From Alphaproteobacteria bacterium (lineage in GTDB: Bacteria > Pseudomonadota > Alphaproteobacteria > Puniceispirillales > Puniceispirillaceae): a DNA stretch of 64,000 bases. Positions 1 through 8,034 of this stretch are shown piece after piece. Made by a program: the position numbers and the translations under genes. The notes below the pieces were generated by a model, which had not been told where the DNA came from, did not search any database, and saw only the letters and a list, made by a program, of their open reading frames with translations. Position 1 is the stretch's first letter, and the number at the start of each line of letters is the position of its first letter. The stretch spans positions 62,001 through 126,000 of the forward strand of contig JAKMFL010000060.1 of the NCBI GenBank assembly GCA_022425485.1, given 5' to 3'.

Positions 1-635
1 GGTAATAATAGCAGATTAAATAAGTCTAAGCGTTCTTTTGGAACTGGATAGGTGATGATATTCTGGTCGGCAAAATCCTCTGCATCAATATAGGGGCGTT
101 TTGATAAGAGGTGGTTTCTTGAAGCAATAAAAATGGGCTCATAGGTGAATAGTTCGTGAAATTCAATGCCGGCTAGTTCTTCAGGGTCTGCTGAAATCAC
201 CAAATCCACCTCCTCATTTTGTAAAGCTTCTATCGCTTTGAAAGCAAGGCCAGGCTTGATATCTACATCAACATTGCTGTGATGGTCGCGAAACAGATTC
301 AAAACAGGGAACAGCCATTCAAAACAGGCATGACATTCGATCGCGATAAACATTCTGCCTGTTTGGCCAGACCGCAAATCAACAAATCGGGATTTTAGCT
401 TATCCACTTCCGATAAAATGCGTTCAGCCGCTTCTATCAATTCCAGTCCCTCTGGCGATAGTTTTAACGGGCGGGTTTCTGGGACGAATAACTCTACCCC
501 TATTTGCTCTCTGATATAGCGTAATTGATGCGATATCGCTGATTGCGTCATATTAAGCTGTTCTGTGGCACGTTGTAAGGAGCCTGTCTTGTGAATAGCT
601 AGGATGGTGCGAAGATGTTTAAGTTCTATATTCAT
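1..635 (-). CDS. metR: LysR-family regulator, MetR-like (partial, C-terminus off the window)
   Basis: Reading the minus strand from the ATG at 635 gives an open frame of about 211 residues running off the left edge. The N-terminus is a LysR winged helix-turn-helix (about residues 1-60, with TGSLQRATEQLNMTQSAISH as the recognition region), followed by the start of the periplasmic-binding-like effector domain. It is divergent from metF, with a 94-base gap containing a TGAA-N5-TTCA site, the MetR consensus. In enterobacteria MetR uses homocysteine as co-effector and controls met genes including metF. The family is clear; the MetR assignment rests on sequence style, the neighbour and the operator. 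The missing third or so of the protein prevents checking of the effector pocket. Confidence 0.85.
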   Translation of the reverse strand, partial: MNIELKHLRTILAIHKTGSLQRATEQLNMTQSAISHQLRYIREQIGVELFVPETRPLKLSPEGLELIEAAERILSEVDKLKSRFVDLRSGQTGRMFIAIECHACFEWLFPVLNLFRDHHSNVDVDIKPGLAFKAIEALQNEEVDLVISADPEELAGIEFHELFTYEPIFIASRNHLLSKRPYIDAEDFADQNIITYPVPKERLDLFNLLLL

Positions 636-665
636 TAATATTTTTCATAAACTATATGTGAATTA

Positions 666-678
666 TGAATTAGATTCA
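666..678. promoter_or_regulatory. Candidate MetR operator
   Basis: TGAATTAGATTCA is an exact match to the interrupted palindrome TGAA-N5-TTCA recognised by MetR. It lies between the divergent metR-like gene (start 635) and metF (start 730). A further TGAA half-site is present at 659-662. Position and sequence suggest control of one or both genes; binding is inferred. Confidence 0.6.
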
Positions 679-729
679 TATTAACGATTTCTTTAAGTAA
701 AGGGAATAGGGTTTTTAAAGGAAATCGAC

Positions 730-1695
730 ATGCACGGCCAATCTCAGCCAAATGGAGTTTCAATAAACGGCATTTATCCGCTAAATGACGGCGGTGAGGT
801 TCAGGTAAAGCCGGGCAGAAAAGCAAAATTGTCATTTGAAGTTTTCCCCGCTAAAACACAAGAAGCCGTTGCGGATCTGCTGGCAGAATTGCGTTGTCTT
901 TCGGTCTATAATCCAGAGTTTATTTCAGTCACCTACGGGGCAGGGGGTAGTGCGCGTGAAGGCACAATCCAGACATCCAAAGCAATACAAGAAGAACTTT
1001 CAACAGATGTAATGGCGCATCTTACTTTTTCAAATCAAGGGCGCGGTGATGTGCTGGCGGTTGCCGACCGATTAAAAGATATAGGCATTAAACAAATATT
1101 GGCACTTCGCGGAGATGATGTTGGCAAGGCTGATACGCCTATTTCTGTGCCGTTTGGCGGCTCGATTGAATTTATAAAAGGTCTTGCGGATAGGGGATGG
1201 CAGAATATCCGGGTTGCGGCCTATCCAGATATGCATAAGGACGCGAAAAGTGCTGATGCCGATTTTGACTGGTTGCTGGCCAAATTTGATGCTGGCGCAT
1301 CCGAAGCGATAACCCAATTCTTTTTTGATGCGGAAAGCTTTTTTCGGTTGAGAGATAGGCTTGATAAATTCGGCCTCGCGGACAGGCTTATACCGGGCAT
1401 TCTAGCCTTTGATGATATATCTAAAATGCTTGGTTTTGCAGGGCATTGCGGGGTGTGTATTCCTCCAGCTTTGACAACGGAGCTTGAGAAAAGCGCGCGA
1501 ACAGACTTGTCTGCAGCGCACAGCCTTTCTGTTTTGCTAGATTTATGGCTACGATTGAGCGCACAAGGGGTAGATAGATACCATATCTATACCCTAAATA
1601 AAGCCCAGCCTACGCAAACATTATTGGAATTGCTTGGCATACCAAAGCACCCAGATGCTTTGCCTTCTTGTCATAAGCAAACAATAATGTCTTAG
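730..1695 (+). CDS. metF: 5,10-methylenetetrahydrofolate reductase
   Basis: 321 residues, normal length for bacterial MetF. It is a cytoplasmic FAD enzyme that reduces methylene-THF to methyl-THF for methionine synthesis. Family hallmarks are visible: SFEVFPAKT with Glu37 (equivalent to E. coli Glu28), SVTYGAGGS near residues 66-74, AHLTF at 96-100 and ALRGD with Asp129 (equivalent to Asp120). The ATG at 730 follows an AAAGGA ribosome site; the first 30 residues are an extension before the conserved core. It is transcribed divergently from the metR-like gene across a MetR box, which fits the biosynthetic role. A second, divergent MetF-like protein is encoded at 3146-4045, so this copy is probably the one serving methionine synthesis. 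Confidence 0.93.
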   Translation: MHGQSQPNGVSINGIYPLNDGGEVQVKPGRKAKLSFEVFPAKTQEAVADLLAELRCLSVYNPEFISVTYGAGGSAREGTIQTSKAIQEELSTDVMAHLTFSNQGRGDVLAVADRLKDIGIKQILALRGDDVGKADTPISVPFGGSIEFIKGLADRGWQNIRVAAYPDMHKDAKSADADFDWLLAKFDAGASEAITQFFFDAESFFRLRDRLDKFGLADRLIPGILAFDDISKMLGFAGHCGVCIPPALTTELEKSARTDLSAAHSLSVLLDLWLRLSAQGVDRYHIYTLNKAQPTQTLLELLGIPKHPDALPSCHKQTIMS

Positions 1696-1893
1696 CTGGA
1701 AAATAACACGCTACCCTAGTAATGAGGCCTTGCGACAAAAAATGCGCTCAAGAAGTTCTTATCAATTGGCGAAATAACTTTAAATCACTCTAAAATGTCG
1801 CAACTATTATAATTAAAGTCGTTGTAAAAAACCGCTAGATTGGTTCCCCGCCTTAATGATTCGGATAGTGTTCTTTTTTAGGCTTATAGAAAC

Positions 1894-1923
1894 TTCGGCT
1901 GCGACGTTAAAATTAAAGCCGAA
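1894..1923 (+). promoter_or_regulatory. 7-bp inverted repeat in the leader of the corrinoid operon
   Basis: TTCGGCT at 1894-1900 and AGCCGAA at 1917-1923 form a perfect 7-base stem with a 16-base A/T-rich loop. It ends about 16 bases before the ribosome site (AAAGGGAG, 1939-1946) of the corrinoid protein gene. There is no T-tract after it, so it is not an ordinary terminator; it could be an operator or an mRNA hairpin. The rest of the 258-base gap after metF shows no gene; I found no cobalamin-riboswitch B12 box there by eye. Confidence 0.35.
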
Positions 1924-1953
1924 TATTTGTTGGTGGTGTAAAGGGAGTCTGAA

Positions 1954-2652
1954 ATGTCCGATGAAGATGAAATTATCTTATCTGAACTAGATGATGATGA
2001 ACTTGTTCAGCAGATGCATGATGACCTTTATGACGGTCTGCAAGAAGAGGTTGTCGAGGGCGTTAATATCCTGTTGGGGCGTGGATGGACACCCTATGAT
2101 GTGCTGACCAAAGCGCTGGTCGAAGGCATGACGATTGTCGGCATTGATTTCCGTGATGGTATTTTGTTTGTCCCCGAAGTGTTGATGGCTGCAAATGCGA
2201 TGAAGTCTGGAATGGGTGTTTTGCGTCCACTGCTTGCTGAAACAGGAGCGCCGCGCGTTGGTAAAGTGGTTATTGGCACGGTAAAGGGCGATATCCACGA
2301 TATCGGCAAAAACCTTGTTTCCATGATGCTAGAAGGCGCAGGCTTTGAAGTTATCGATCTCGGCATTAACAATCCGGTTGAAAATTATCTTGATGCAATT
2401 GCTGAGCATGAGCCAGATATCCTTGGTATGTCCGCGCTGTTAACGACCACAATGCCTTATATGAAAGTCGTTGTAGATGCGATGGTCGAAAAAGGTATTC
2501 GCGATGATTATATCGTTCTGGTCGGCGGGGCGCCTCTTAATGAAGCCTTTGGCGAATCAGTTGGTGCCGATGCTTATTGCCGGGATGCCGCTGTTGCGGT
2601 GGAGACCGCCAAAGCGCTTATCGCAAAAAGGCGCGAGGCTGGCGCCGCCTAG
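1954..2652 (+). CDS. Corrinoid (B12-binding) methyl-carrier protein, MtbC/MttC/MtgC type
   Basis: 232 residues, the usual size of methyltransferase corrinoid proteins. An N-terminal helical cap domain (about 15-95) is followed by a Rossmann-like B12-binding domain (about 102-225). The base-off/His-on signature is complete: GDIHDIG at 112-118 with His115 as the lower cobalt ligand, MSALLTT at 159-165 and VGGAP at 190-194. In this family the cobalt carries a methyl group from a substrate-specific methyltransferase to an acceptor. A strong ribosome site (AAAGGGAG) precedes the ATG. Downstream genes encode the methyl-THF:corrinoid methyltransferase and the corrinoid activator, so the likely acceptor is THF. 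The cognate substrate methyltransferase is probably the MttB-like gene at 32647. It could in principle be a MetH-like fragment, but the context argues against that. Confidence 0.92.
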   Translation: MSDEDEIILSELDDDELVQQMHDDLYDGLQEEVVEGVNILLGRGWTPYDVLTKALVEGMTIVGIDFRDGILFVPEVLMAANAMKSGMGVLRPLLAETGAPRVGKVVIGTVKGDIHDIGKNLVSMMLEGAGFEVIDLGINNPVENYLDAIAEHEPDILGMSALLTTTMPYMKVVVDAMVEKGIRDDYIVLVGGAPLNEAFGESVGADAYCRDAAVAVETAKALIAKRREAGAA

Positions 2653-2711
2653 CCAAAAGGCAGCGTAACAGAATAATATAGCATTTTAGAATGTTTCAAG
2701 ATGAGGGTGGG

Positions 2712-3032
2712 ATGGCAAGCCTTACGGTGATTTATTGGCGGGATATCCCGGCGCAAGTGGTTGCAGAAACAGGGCGCGGGCGAAACCGGACGCAGGCAAA
2801 AATCGAGCTGCATCGCCGCTTTGCCCTTGCTATTGATGAGGCTGCGATGCGCGATGGTGCGGATAGCACCGATGATTATCTGGCAGATTGGCGGCGCGCG
2901 CCATCAGAAGACTGCTCAGATGATTTGCAAGCCGAAGCCGAAGCCAAAGCGAAAGCTATTGAAGCGGAAGTTGATAACTCGGCCCTAGCTGCACTTGTTG
3001 CTGCTGGTGGACATCATCCAACACAAGACTAA
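2712..3032 (+). CDS. Small 'virulence factor' family protein (PF13769-like), function unknown
   Basis: About 106 residues from the ATG at 2712, which has GAGGGTGG just upstream; an ATG at 2691 is also open but has no clear ribosome site. The N-terminus (ASLTVIYWRDIPAQVVAETG) and the following charged helical region resemble the family named 'virulence factor' in databases, recognised here from memory. The C-terminal part is rich in Ala, Glu and Lys. There is no signal peptide or membrane segment, so a cytoplasmic protein is expected. It sits between the corrinoid protein and the MetF-like gene, 59 bases after the former, so it is probably co-transcribed. The family name is uninformative; the operon suggests a role in corrinoid or folate methyl transfer. 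Confidence 0.75.
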   Translation: MASLTVIYWRDIPAQVVAETGRGRNRTQAKIELHRRFALAIDEAAMRDGADSTDDYLADWRRAPSEDCSDDLQAEAEAKAKAIEAEVDNSALAALVAAGGHHPTQD

Positions 3033-3145
3033 TTCCCCAATGTCGTGTTCGGACAGATGAGGGGCGATAGCTGGCGATCTCTTTATGCTGCATCAGTTCA
3101 GAGTGATTATCAAAGTCTAGCAGTGGTAAAGGAAGCAGGCAGAAG

Positions 3146-4045
3146 ATGAGCGTAACCATAGAAGATATTGCCCGGTCAGCTGCAAATTGGTCGATAGAAG
3201 TAACGCCAGTAGGCGCAACAAAAATTGATAGTTTTGCTGAGGTTTTGGCAGAAAACACCACTGTCAATGTCACCTTCCTGCCGGGTTCTGACCCGCTTGA
3301 TACTATTGCAATTTCCAAACGGCTGGCAGATGAGGGTATGAATGCAGTGCCGCATATCGCGGCTCGCTCGCTACAAGATAGGGCCCAGCTGGATGATTTG
3401 TTGAAGCGGATGACGGCTGAGGCCAATGTCCGCGAAGTGCTGGTGATCGGCGGCGGTGTAGATAAGCCGGTAGGCGAATTTGACAGTACTATGCAGGTGC
3501 TAAATACCGGTCTTATCCAGAAATATGGCATTACCACCATAGGCGTTTCAGGCCATCCAGAAGGCAGCCCCGATATTAGTGATGACCAGCTGGCAGACGC
3601 CATTGCGCACAAAAATGAATTTGCACGTAAAGAAGGCCTCTCGCTCTATATGGAAACACAATTCTGCTTTGATGCTGATGCTGTGCTGGCATGGGAGAGG
3701 CGCATTCGATTAGCTGGTAGCCAGCTTCCCATCCGTATCGGCATTCCTGGACCTGCGACTATCAAGACCTTGTTCCGGTTTGCCCAAATATCGGGTATTG
3801 GCCCTTCTATGCGGTTTATTACCAAGCAGGCGCGTAATGTGGCCAAGCTGATGACCGTGCAAGCACCACATGAGCTGCTGGCAGGCCTATCTGCTGGCAT
3901 AGCGGCGGATGAGCATTGCTTGTTGCAGCATTTTCACTACTACCCCTTTGGCGGGTTTGCCAAAACAGCGGCTTATGCAGATGCGGTTGCACAAGGAAAT
4001 ATCAAATTATTGTCAAAGGGCGGGTTTGAAGTGGTAGCCGAATAG
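3146..4045 (+). CDS. Methylenetetrahydrofolate reductase-like protein (divergent paralogue)
   Basis: 299 residues with a MetF-type barrel: SIEVTPVG at 16-23 keeps the catalytic-type Glu (Glu18), PHIAARS at 69-75 matches the folate/FAD strand, and the GHPEGSP and ETQFCFD stretches follow the MetF plan. At the position of the MetF RGD motif it reads VIGGGVD (100-106), so the Asp equivalent to E. coli Asp120 seems to be replaced by Gly in a simple alignment. It lies in the corrinoid operon, 64 bases before the methyl-THF:corrinoid methyltransferase, with an AAAGGAAG ribosome site. The likely job is oxidation of methyl-THF made from demethylation back to methylene-THF, the reverse of MetF; this is inference. 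The electron acceptor is unknown. Confidence 0.8.
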   Translation: MSVTIEDIARSAANWSIEVTPVGATKIDSFAEVLAENTTVNVTFLPGSDPLDTIAISKRLADEGMNAVPHIAARSLQDRAQLDDLLKRMTAEANVREVLVIGGGVDKPVGEFDSTMQVLNTGLIQKYGITTIGVSGHPEGSPDISDDQLADAIAHKNEFARKEGLSLYMETQFCFDADAVLAWERRIRLAGSQLPIRIGIPGPATIKTLFRFAQISGIGPSMRFITKQARNVAKLMTVQAPHELLAGLSAGIAADEHCLLQHFHYYPFGGFAKTAAYADAVAQGNIKLLSKGGFEVVAE

Positions 4046-4109
4046 CGGTTCTGTAGGCAGTTTTCCCAGCCCTAGAGGGCATATTAAATGATAAATAAAG
4101 GCCAAGTAT

Positions 4110-5012
4110 ATGACAAACACCATTGTATCTTCACACAGTAAAGAAATTACTATCGGCTTTAACGCGCCATTTTGTGTTATCGGGGAGCGGATTAATCCAA
4201 CGGGAAGAAAATTGCTGGCGGCTGAAATGGCCGAAGGGGATTATAGCCGTGTAATCGCGGATGCGGTGGCGCAGGTCGAAGCGGGGGCAACGATGCTAGA
4301 TGTCAATGCTGGTATCCCGATGGCAGATGAGCCAGCTATCTTGGCTGAGGCGATTAAGCTGGTGCAATCGGTAGTGGATGTGCCGCTGGCCATAGACAGC
4401 TCTATCGTTGCCGCGCTGGAAGCAGGTTTGTCTGTTTATCAGGGTAAAGCACTGGTTAATTCGGTAACTGGCGAGGAAGAAAGATTAGAGGTGGTGCTGC
4501 CTCTGGTAGCGAAGTACGGCGCTGCGGTTGTGGCTATTTCTAATGATGAGACAGGTATTTCAGAAGATGCAAATGTTCGCTTTGATGTTGCTAGGAAGAT
4601 TGTAGAACGGGCAGCTGATTTTGGCATTCCGCGTGAAGACGTGCTCGTTGACCCATTGATAATGCCTGTTGGCGCTATTAACATGGCGGGGCGTACGGCG
4701 CTTGACCTTATCAGCCGTTTGCGTAACGAGCTGAAAGTAAATACTACATGCGGGGCATCAAACATCTCTTTTGGTCTGCCAAACCGACATGGTATGAATG
4801 CAGCCTTTTTGTCGATGGCGGCAGGGGCGGGTATGACCTCTGCTATTATGAACCCCCTTCATAGCGAAGAGATGACCGCTATTATGGGCGCAAATGTCAT
4901 GAACGGTGTTGATCCAGAATGCCGGAAATGGATTTCTAAATTCAGAGAAGTTCCTGCAGAAGGGAGCGGCCAGCGCGAGCGGAGGCAAACCAGAAGACGC
5001 GCTAGAGCCTGA
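4110..5012 (+). CDS. Methyltetrahydrofolate:corrinoid protein methyltransferase (pterin-binding domain)
   Basis: 300 residues forming a pterin-binding TIM barrel like AcsE, MtgA and the MetH folate domain. Seen directly: GERINPTG at 25-32, LDVNAGIP at 63-70 (Asp64 and Asn66 bind the pterin), a VPLAIDS strand, AISNDETG near 151-158 and NTTCGASNISFGLPNR near 216-231. It moves a methyl group between the corrinoid protein and THF. The C-terminus ends in a short Arg-rich tail (RERRQTRRRARA), matched by Gly/Arg tails on the next gene's product and on the MttB-like protein. There is no dihydropteroate synthase context such as glmM or folK. It is followed after 29 bases by the RACo-like gene. Confidence 0.9.
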   Translation: MTNTIVSSHSKEITIGFNAPFCVIGERINPTGRKLLAAEMAEGDYSRVIADAVAQVEAGATMLDVNAGIPMADEPAILAEAIKLVQSVVDVPLAIDSSIVAALEAGLSVYQGKALVNSVTGEEERLEVVLPLVAKYGAAVVAISNDETGISEDANVRFDVARKIVERAADFGIPREDVLVDPLIMPVGAINMAGRTALDLISRLRNELKVNTTCGASNISFGLPNRHGMNAAFLSMAAGAGMTSAIMNPLHSEEMTAIMGANVMNGVDPECRKWISKFREVPAEGSGQRERRQTRRRARA

Positions 5013-5041
5013 GAAAAAACAAAGTAGGAGTTGGCGATCTC

Positions 5042-7084
5042 ATGTCAGAGGAGAAGGGCGCATCTGCCTTAGAAGAGGTAAAAATTATTTTCACCCCCTC
5101 TGGCCGGCAGGGGCAAGTCGCGAGAGGCACAAATCTGTTGCAAGCCGCCCGTCAGCTGGGGGTGGATATTGATTCTGTCTGCGGTGGACGCGCGATGTGT
5201 GGACGCTGCCAAATTGACGTTGGCGAAGGACAATTTGCTAAACATGGCCTGACCTCCTCCTCTGCGTCTTTATCTACAGCTTCTGCGTCCGAGGCACGCT
5301 ATGCTGAAAAACGCAGCCTGCCAGAGGGGCGGCGTCTTGCCTGTCAATGCTCGATTGAGGCTGATTTGGTGGTGGATGTGCCAGCAACCAGTCAGGTGCA
5401 TAACCAACTTGTGCGCAAAGCTGCAGATAACCGAGTAATAGCGCTAAATCCGCCTGTCCGGCTATGTTTTATTGATGTGCGTGAGCCAGATATGCATGAG
5501 CCTTCAGGGGATTTGCGCCGCGTTGTTGAGGCGTTGCAAAACCAGTGGCCAGACAGAGTGTCAGGTGAGGTGTCTTGTGGTGTACATGTATTGCGCGAAT
5601 TGCAGCAATGCCTTCGCAAAGGCAAATGGCAGGTTACTGTCGCTTTACGTGGTGGCAGTCAAATTATCGCTATTTGGCCGGGTCTTAAGACACAGATTTT
5701 GGGGGCAGCAATCGATGTTGGTTCTACCACAATATCTGCCCAACTATGCGATATGAATACAGGTGATGTTCTGGCCGCCACGGGTATTATGAACCCGCAA
5801 ATCCGCTTTGGGGAAGATTTAATGAGCCGCGTATCCTACGGCTTGATGAATGAGGGCGGCGCTCGTGAAATGACGAAAGCGGTGCGCGAAGGCTTGCAAC
5901 AGCTTATCATAGGCGGCGCAGAGCAGGCCGGTATGACGCCAGAAGATGTGTTGGAAATTGTGCTGGTGGGCAATCCTGTTATGCATCACCTGCTGCTAGG
6001 GATCGACCCGATTGAGCTTGGCGGCGCGCCTTTTGCACTGGCAATTGATACGGCTGTTGAAATGCGTGCTTCTGAGCTTGGCCTTAACTTGCACGAAGGG
6101 AGCATGGTTTATGTTTTGCCATGTATTGCTGGCCATGTTGGCGCAGACGCGGCTGGTGTTGTGCTAGCCGAGGCCCCGCAGACCCGCGATGATATTAGCC
6201 TTTTGATAGATGTGGGCACAAATGCTGAGATTGTGCTAGGCAATAAAGATCGGTTGCTGGCTGCTTCTTCCCCAACCGGCCCTGCATTTGAAGGTGCGCA
6301 AATCAGTGCTGGGCAACGCGCAGCACCGGGCGCTATTGAGCGATTGCGGATTGACCCAGAAACGCTAGAGCCGCGCTATTCGGTTATCGGCAGTGATATT
6401 TGGTCTGATGAGGCAGGTTTTGATGATGCGGTCGCCAATAGCGGCATTACGGGGATTTGTGGATCTGGCATTATCGAAGCGTTGGGCGAGATGTATTTAT
6501 CTGGCATCATCACGGCAGAAGGTGTGATAGATGGCAGTCTTGCCAGCCGAACTGACCGCATTATCGAAGATGGGCGAACCTTTAAATATCAGATAACCGA
6601 CACGGTTAGCATTCTGCAAAATGATGTACGTGCTATCCAACTTGCCAAGGCAGCCTTGCATGCAGGTTTTCGTTTGCTGATGGATAAAATGTCACTAGAG
6701 CGCGTTGACCGTGTGATTTTGGCAGGCGCCTTTGGCTCCTATATTGATCCAAAATATGCGATGGTTTTGGGGATGGTGCCAGATTGTCCGCTAGATAAGG
6801 TCATTGCGGCTGGTAATTCAGCAGGGGCTGGCGCCAGAATGGCCTTGTTAAATATTGACCAGCGCCAAATGATTGAGGCTACAGTCCGCCAAATTGAGAA
6901 GATTGAAACAGCTGTTGAAGCGGATTTTCAAAATCATTTTGTGCGGGCAATGGCCTTTCCGCATAAGACAGATCCCTATCCATGCCTTAGTGCAGCTGTT
7001 GTGCTGCCGCCTCGTGATTTAAGTGATAATGTAGCCTCAGCAGATAATCCGGGGCGTCGACGCGGTGGGCGCCGAAGGGGCTAG
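5042..7084 (+). CDS. RACo-like corrinoid activator: [2Fe-2S] ferredoxin plus ASKHA ATPase domain
   Basis: 680 residues. The N-terminal ferredoxin domain has Cys47, Cys53 and Cys56 (CGGRAMCGRC) with Cys101 or Cys103 as the last ligand. A linker domain follows, then a C-terminal ASKHA domain starting near residue 220 (AIDVGSTTISAQ), with LLIDVGTNAEIVLG and GICGSGIIEA motifs as in the DUF4445/RACo family. RACo proteins use ATP to reduce accidentally oxidised Co(II) corrinoids to Co(I), so this protein should repair the corrinoid carrier. It ends in a Gly/Arg tail (GRRRGGRRRG). It is the last gene of the operon; the next genes are convergent. Family assignment is strong; the partner is inferred from context. 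Confidence 0.9.
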   Translation: MSEEKGASALEEVKIIFTPSGRQGQVARGTNLLQAARQLGVDIDSVCGGRAMCGRCQIDVGEGQFAKHGLTSSSASLSTASASEARYAEKRSLPEGRRLACQCSIEADLVVDVPATSQVHNQLVRKAADNRVIALNPPVRLCFIDVREPDMHEPSGDLRRVVEALQNQWPDRVSGEVSCGVHVLRELQQCLRKGKWQVTVALRGGSQIIAIWPGLKTQILGAAIDVGSTTISAQLCDMNTGDVLAATGIMNPQIRFGEDLMSRVSYGLMNEGGAREMTKAVREGLQQLIIGGAEQAGMTPEDVLEIVLVGNPVMHHLLLGIDPIELGGAPFALAIDTAVEMRASELGLNLHEGSMVYVLPCIAGHVGADAAGVVLAEAPQTRDDISLLIDVGTNAEIVLGNKDRLLAASSPTGPAFEGAQISAGQRAAPGAIERLRIDPETLEPRYSVIGSDIWSDEAGFDDAVANSGITGICGSGIIEALGEMYLSGIITAEGVIDGSLASRTDRIIEDGRTFKYQITDTVSILQNDVRAIQLAKAALHAGFRLLMDKMSLERVDRVILAGAFGSYIDPKYAMVLGMVPDCPLDKVIAAGNSAGAGARMALLNIDQRQMIEATVRQIEKIETAVEADFQNHFVRAMAFPHKTDPYPCLSAAVVLPPRDLSDNVASADNPGRRRGGRRRG

Positions 7085-7089
7085 TTGCC

Positions 7090-7145
7090 AGTCCTGCAAA
7101 TTAGTCCTGCTTGCTCGTTAGCCCTGCTTGCTTATTAGTCTTGCT
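7090..7145. repeat. Degenerate 17-bp tandem repeat across the ccmD stop codon
   Basis: Copies of AG(T/C)CCTGCTTGCTCGTT start at 7090 (shortened), 7103, 7120 and 7137. The array fills the gap between two convergent genes, the RACo-like gene and ccmD, and overlaps the last codons of ccmD. Confidence 0.6.
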
Positions 7146-7263
7146 GGGATCGCTTGGCGATAGTTCTCGCTTTTAGCCAGCTATGCAAGCTAGCGGCAAT
7201 TACAAAAACTGCGGTAACAGCATAGCTTGCAAAAATATAAAACTCATAGCTCTGCTCGTTCAT
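7135..7263 (-). CDS. ccmD: Heme exporter protein CcmD (short membrane protein)
   Basis: A 42-residue frame on the minus strand from ATG at 7263 to TAA at 7135. It has a short polar N-terminus (MNEQSYEFYIFASY), one membrane helix (about residues 10-29) and a basic C-terminus (LKARTIAKRSQQD), the standard CcmD pattern. Its ATG overlaps the ccmC stop in an ATGA arrangement, so translation is probably coupled. CcmD links CcmC and CcmE and helps release holo-CcmE during cytochrome c maturation. The identification rests on length, topology and position after ccmC. Confidence 0.85.
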   Translation of the reverse strand: MNEQSYEFYIFASYAVTAVFVIAASLHSWLKARTIAKRSQQD

Positions 7264-8033
7264 GGCGCTGCCTTTCCTTTTTGCCCATTACTTGGATTTA
7301 GGCGGGGGCGTTTGCTTTGATGCTGCCGCGCCTCCAGCCTGCGTTCGGCGAGTATCCATGCCATACGGTGAAGCACAATCCAGATAAAAAAGGCCTGAAA
7401 TCCTGCAAACATCATCATTAATGGCCAGAGCATAGAGCTATCAATGGCAACCCCGCCAGAACGCAGAATGCTGGCTGGCTGATGAAGGGTGTGCCACCAA
7501 TCCACAGAAAATTTTACAATCGGTAAATTGACGCAGCCTACCAATGCCAAAATAGCCGCCATCCGTGCACCGCGCTCCCGCCGTTCAAACCCGTTTGCCA
7601 ACGCAATATAGCCAATAAAGAAAAAGAACAGTACCAGCATAGAGGTAAGCCGTGCATCCCATACCCACCATGTTCCCCAAATTGGATAGCCCCATAAACT
7701 GCCTGTTACGAGGGTTATGCCAGCAAACCCTGCACCAATAGGTGCGATAGCCCGCGCCGCAATATCGCCTAAGGGATGTCGCCAAACTAAATAAAATAAC
7801 GCGCATACCCCAAGCCCCAGATAGCTAGATAGACCTATCCAAGCCGCAGGCACATGAACATACATAATGCGCACCGCTTCGCCTTGTTGATAATCTGCGG
7901 GCGAGGCAAATAAAGATAGATATAGCCCATATGCAAAACATACCCCCGCTAGCGCCAAGCAAAATGGACGCACGGGCTCTGCTATCGCTTGAAAGCGCGT
8001 AGGATTCGCCATGAAATCAAAAAAGCCTGCCAT
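7260..8033 (-). CDS. ccmC: Heme exporter protein CcmC
   Basis: 257 residues with six predicted membrane helices. The tryptophan-rich WWD heme-handling motif is visible as WGTWWVWDARLTS near the middle, flanked by conserved histidines (VHVPAAWIG and WWHTLHQPASI). CcmC loads heme onto the CcmE chaperone in the inner membrane for c-type cytochrome maturation. It is third in a ccmA-ccmB-ccmC-ccmD operon on the minus strand. The 65-base gap to ccmB contains a 16-base tandem repeat. Length and motifs are normal. Confidence 0.96.
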   Translation of the reverse strand: MAGFFDFMANPTRFQAIAEPVRPFCLALAGVCFAYGLYLSLFASPADYQQGEAVRIMYVHVPAAWIGLSSYLGLGVCALFYLVWRHPLGDIAARAIAPIGAGFAGITLVTGSLWGYPIWGTWWVWDARLTSMLVLFFFFIGYIALANGFERRERGARMAAILALVGCVNLPIVKFSVDWWHTLHQPASILRSGGVAIDSSMLWPLMMMFAGFQAFFIWIVLHRMAWILAERRLEARQHQSKRPRLNPSNGQKGKAAP

Positions 8034-8034
8034 T

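Noticed and set aside
1696-1953. Cobalamin riboswitch before the corrinoid carrier gene
   Set aside because: I looked for the B12 box and the usual multi-stem layout and found only one simple hairpin. A covariance-model scan would settle it.
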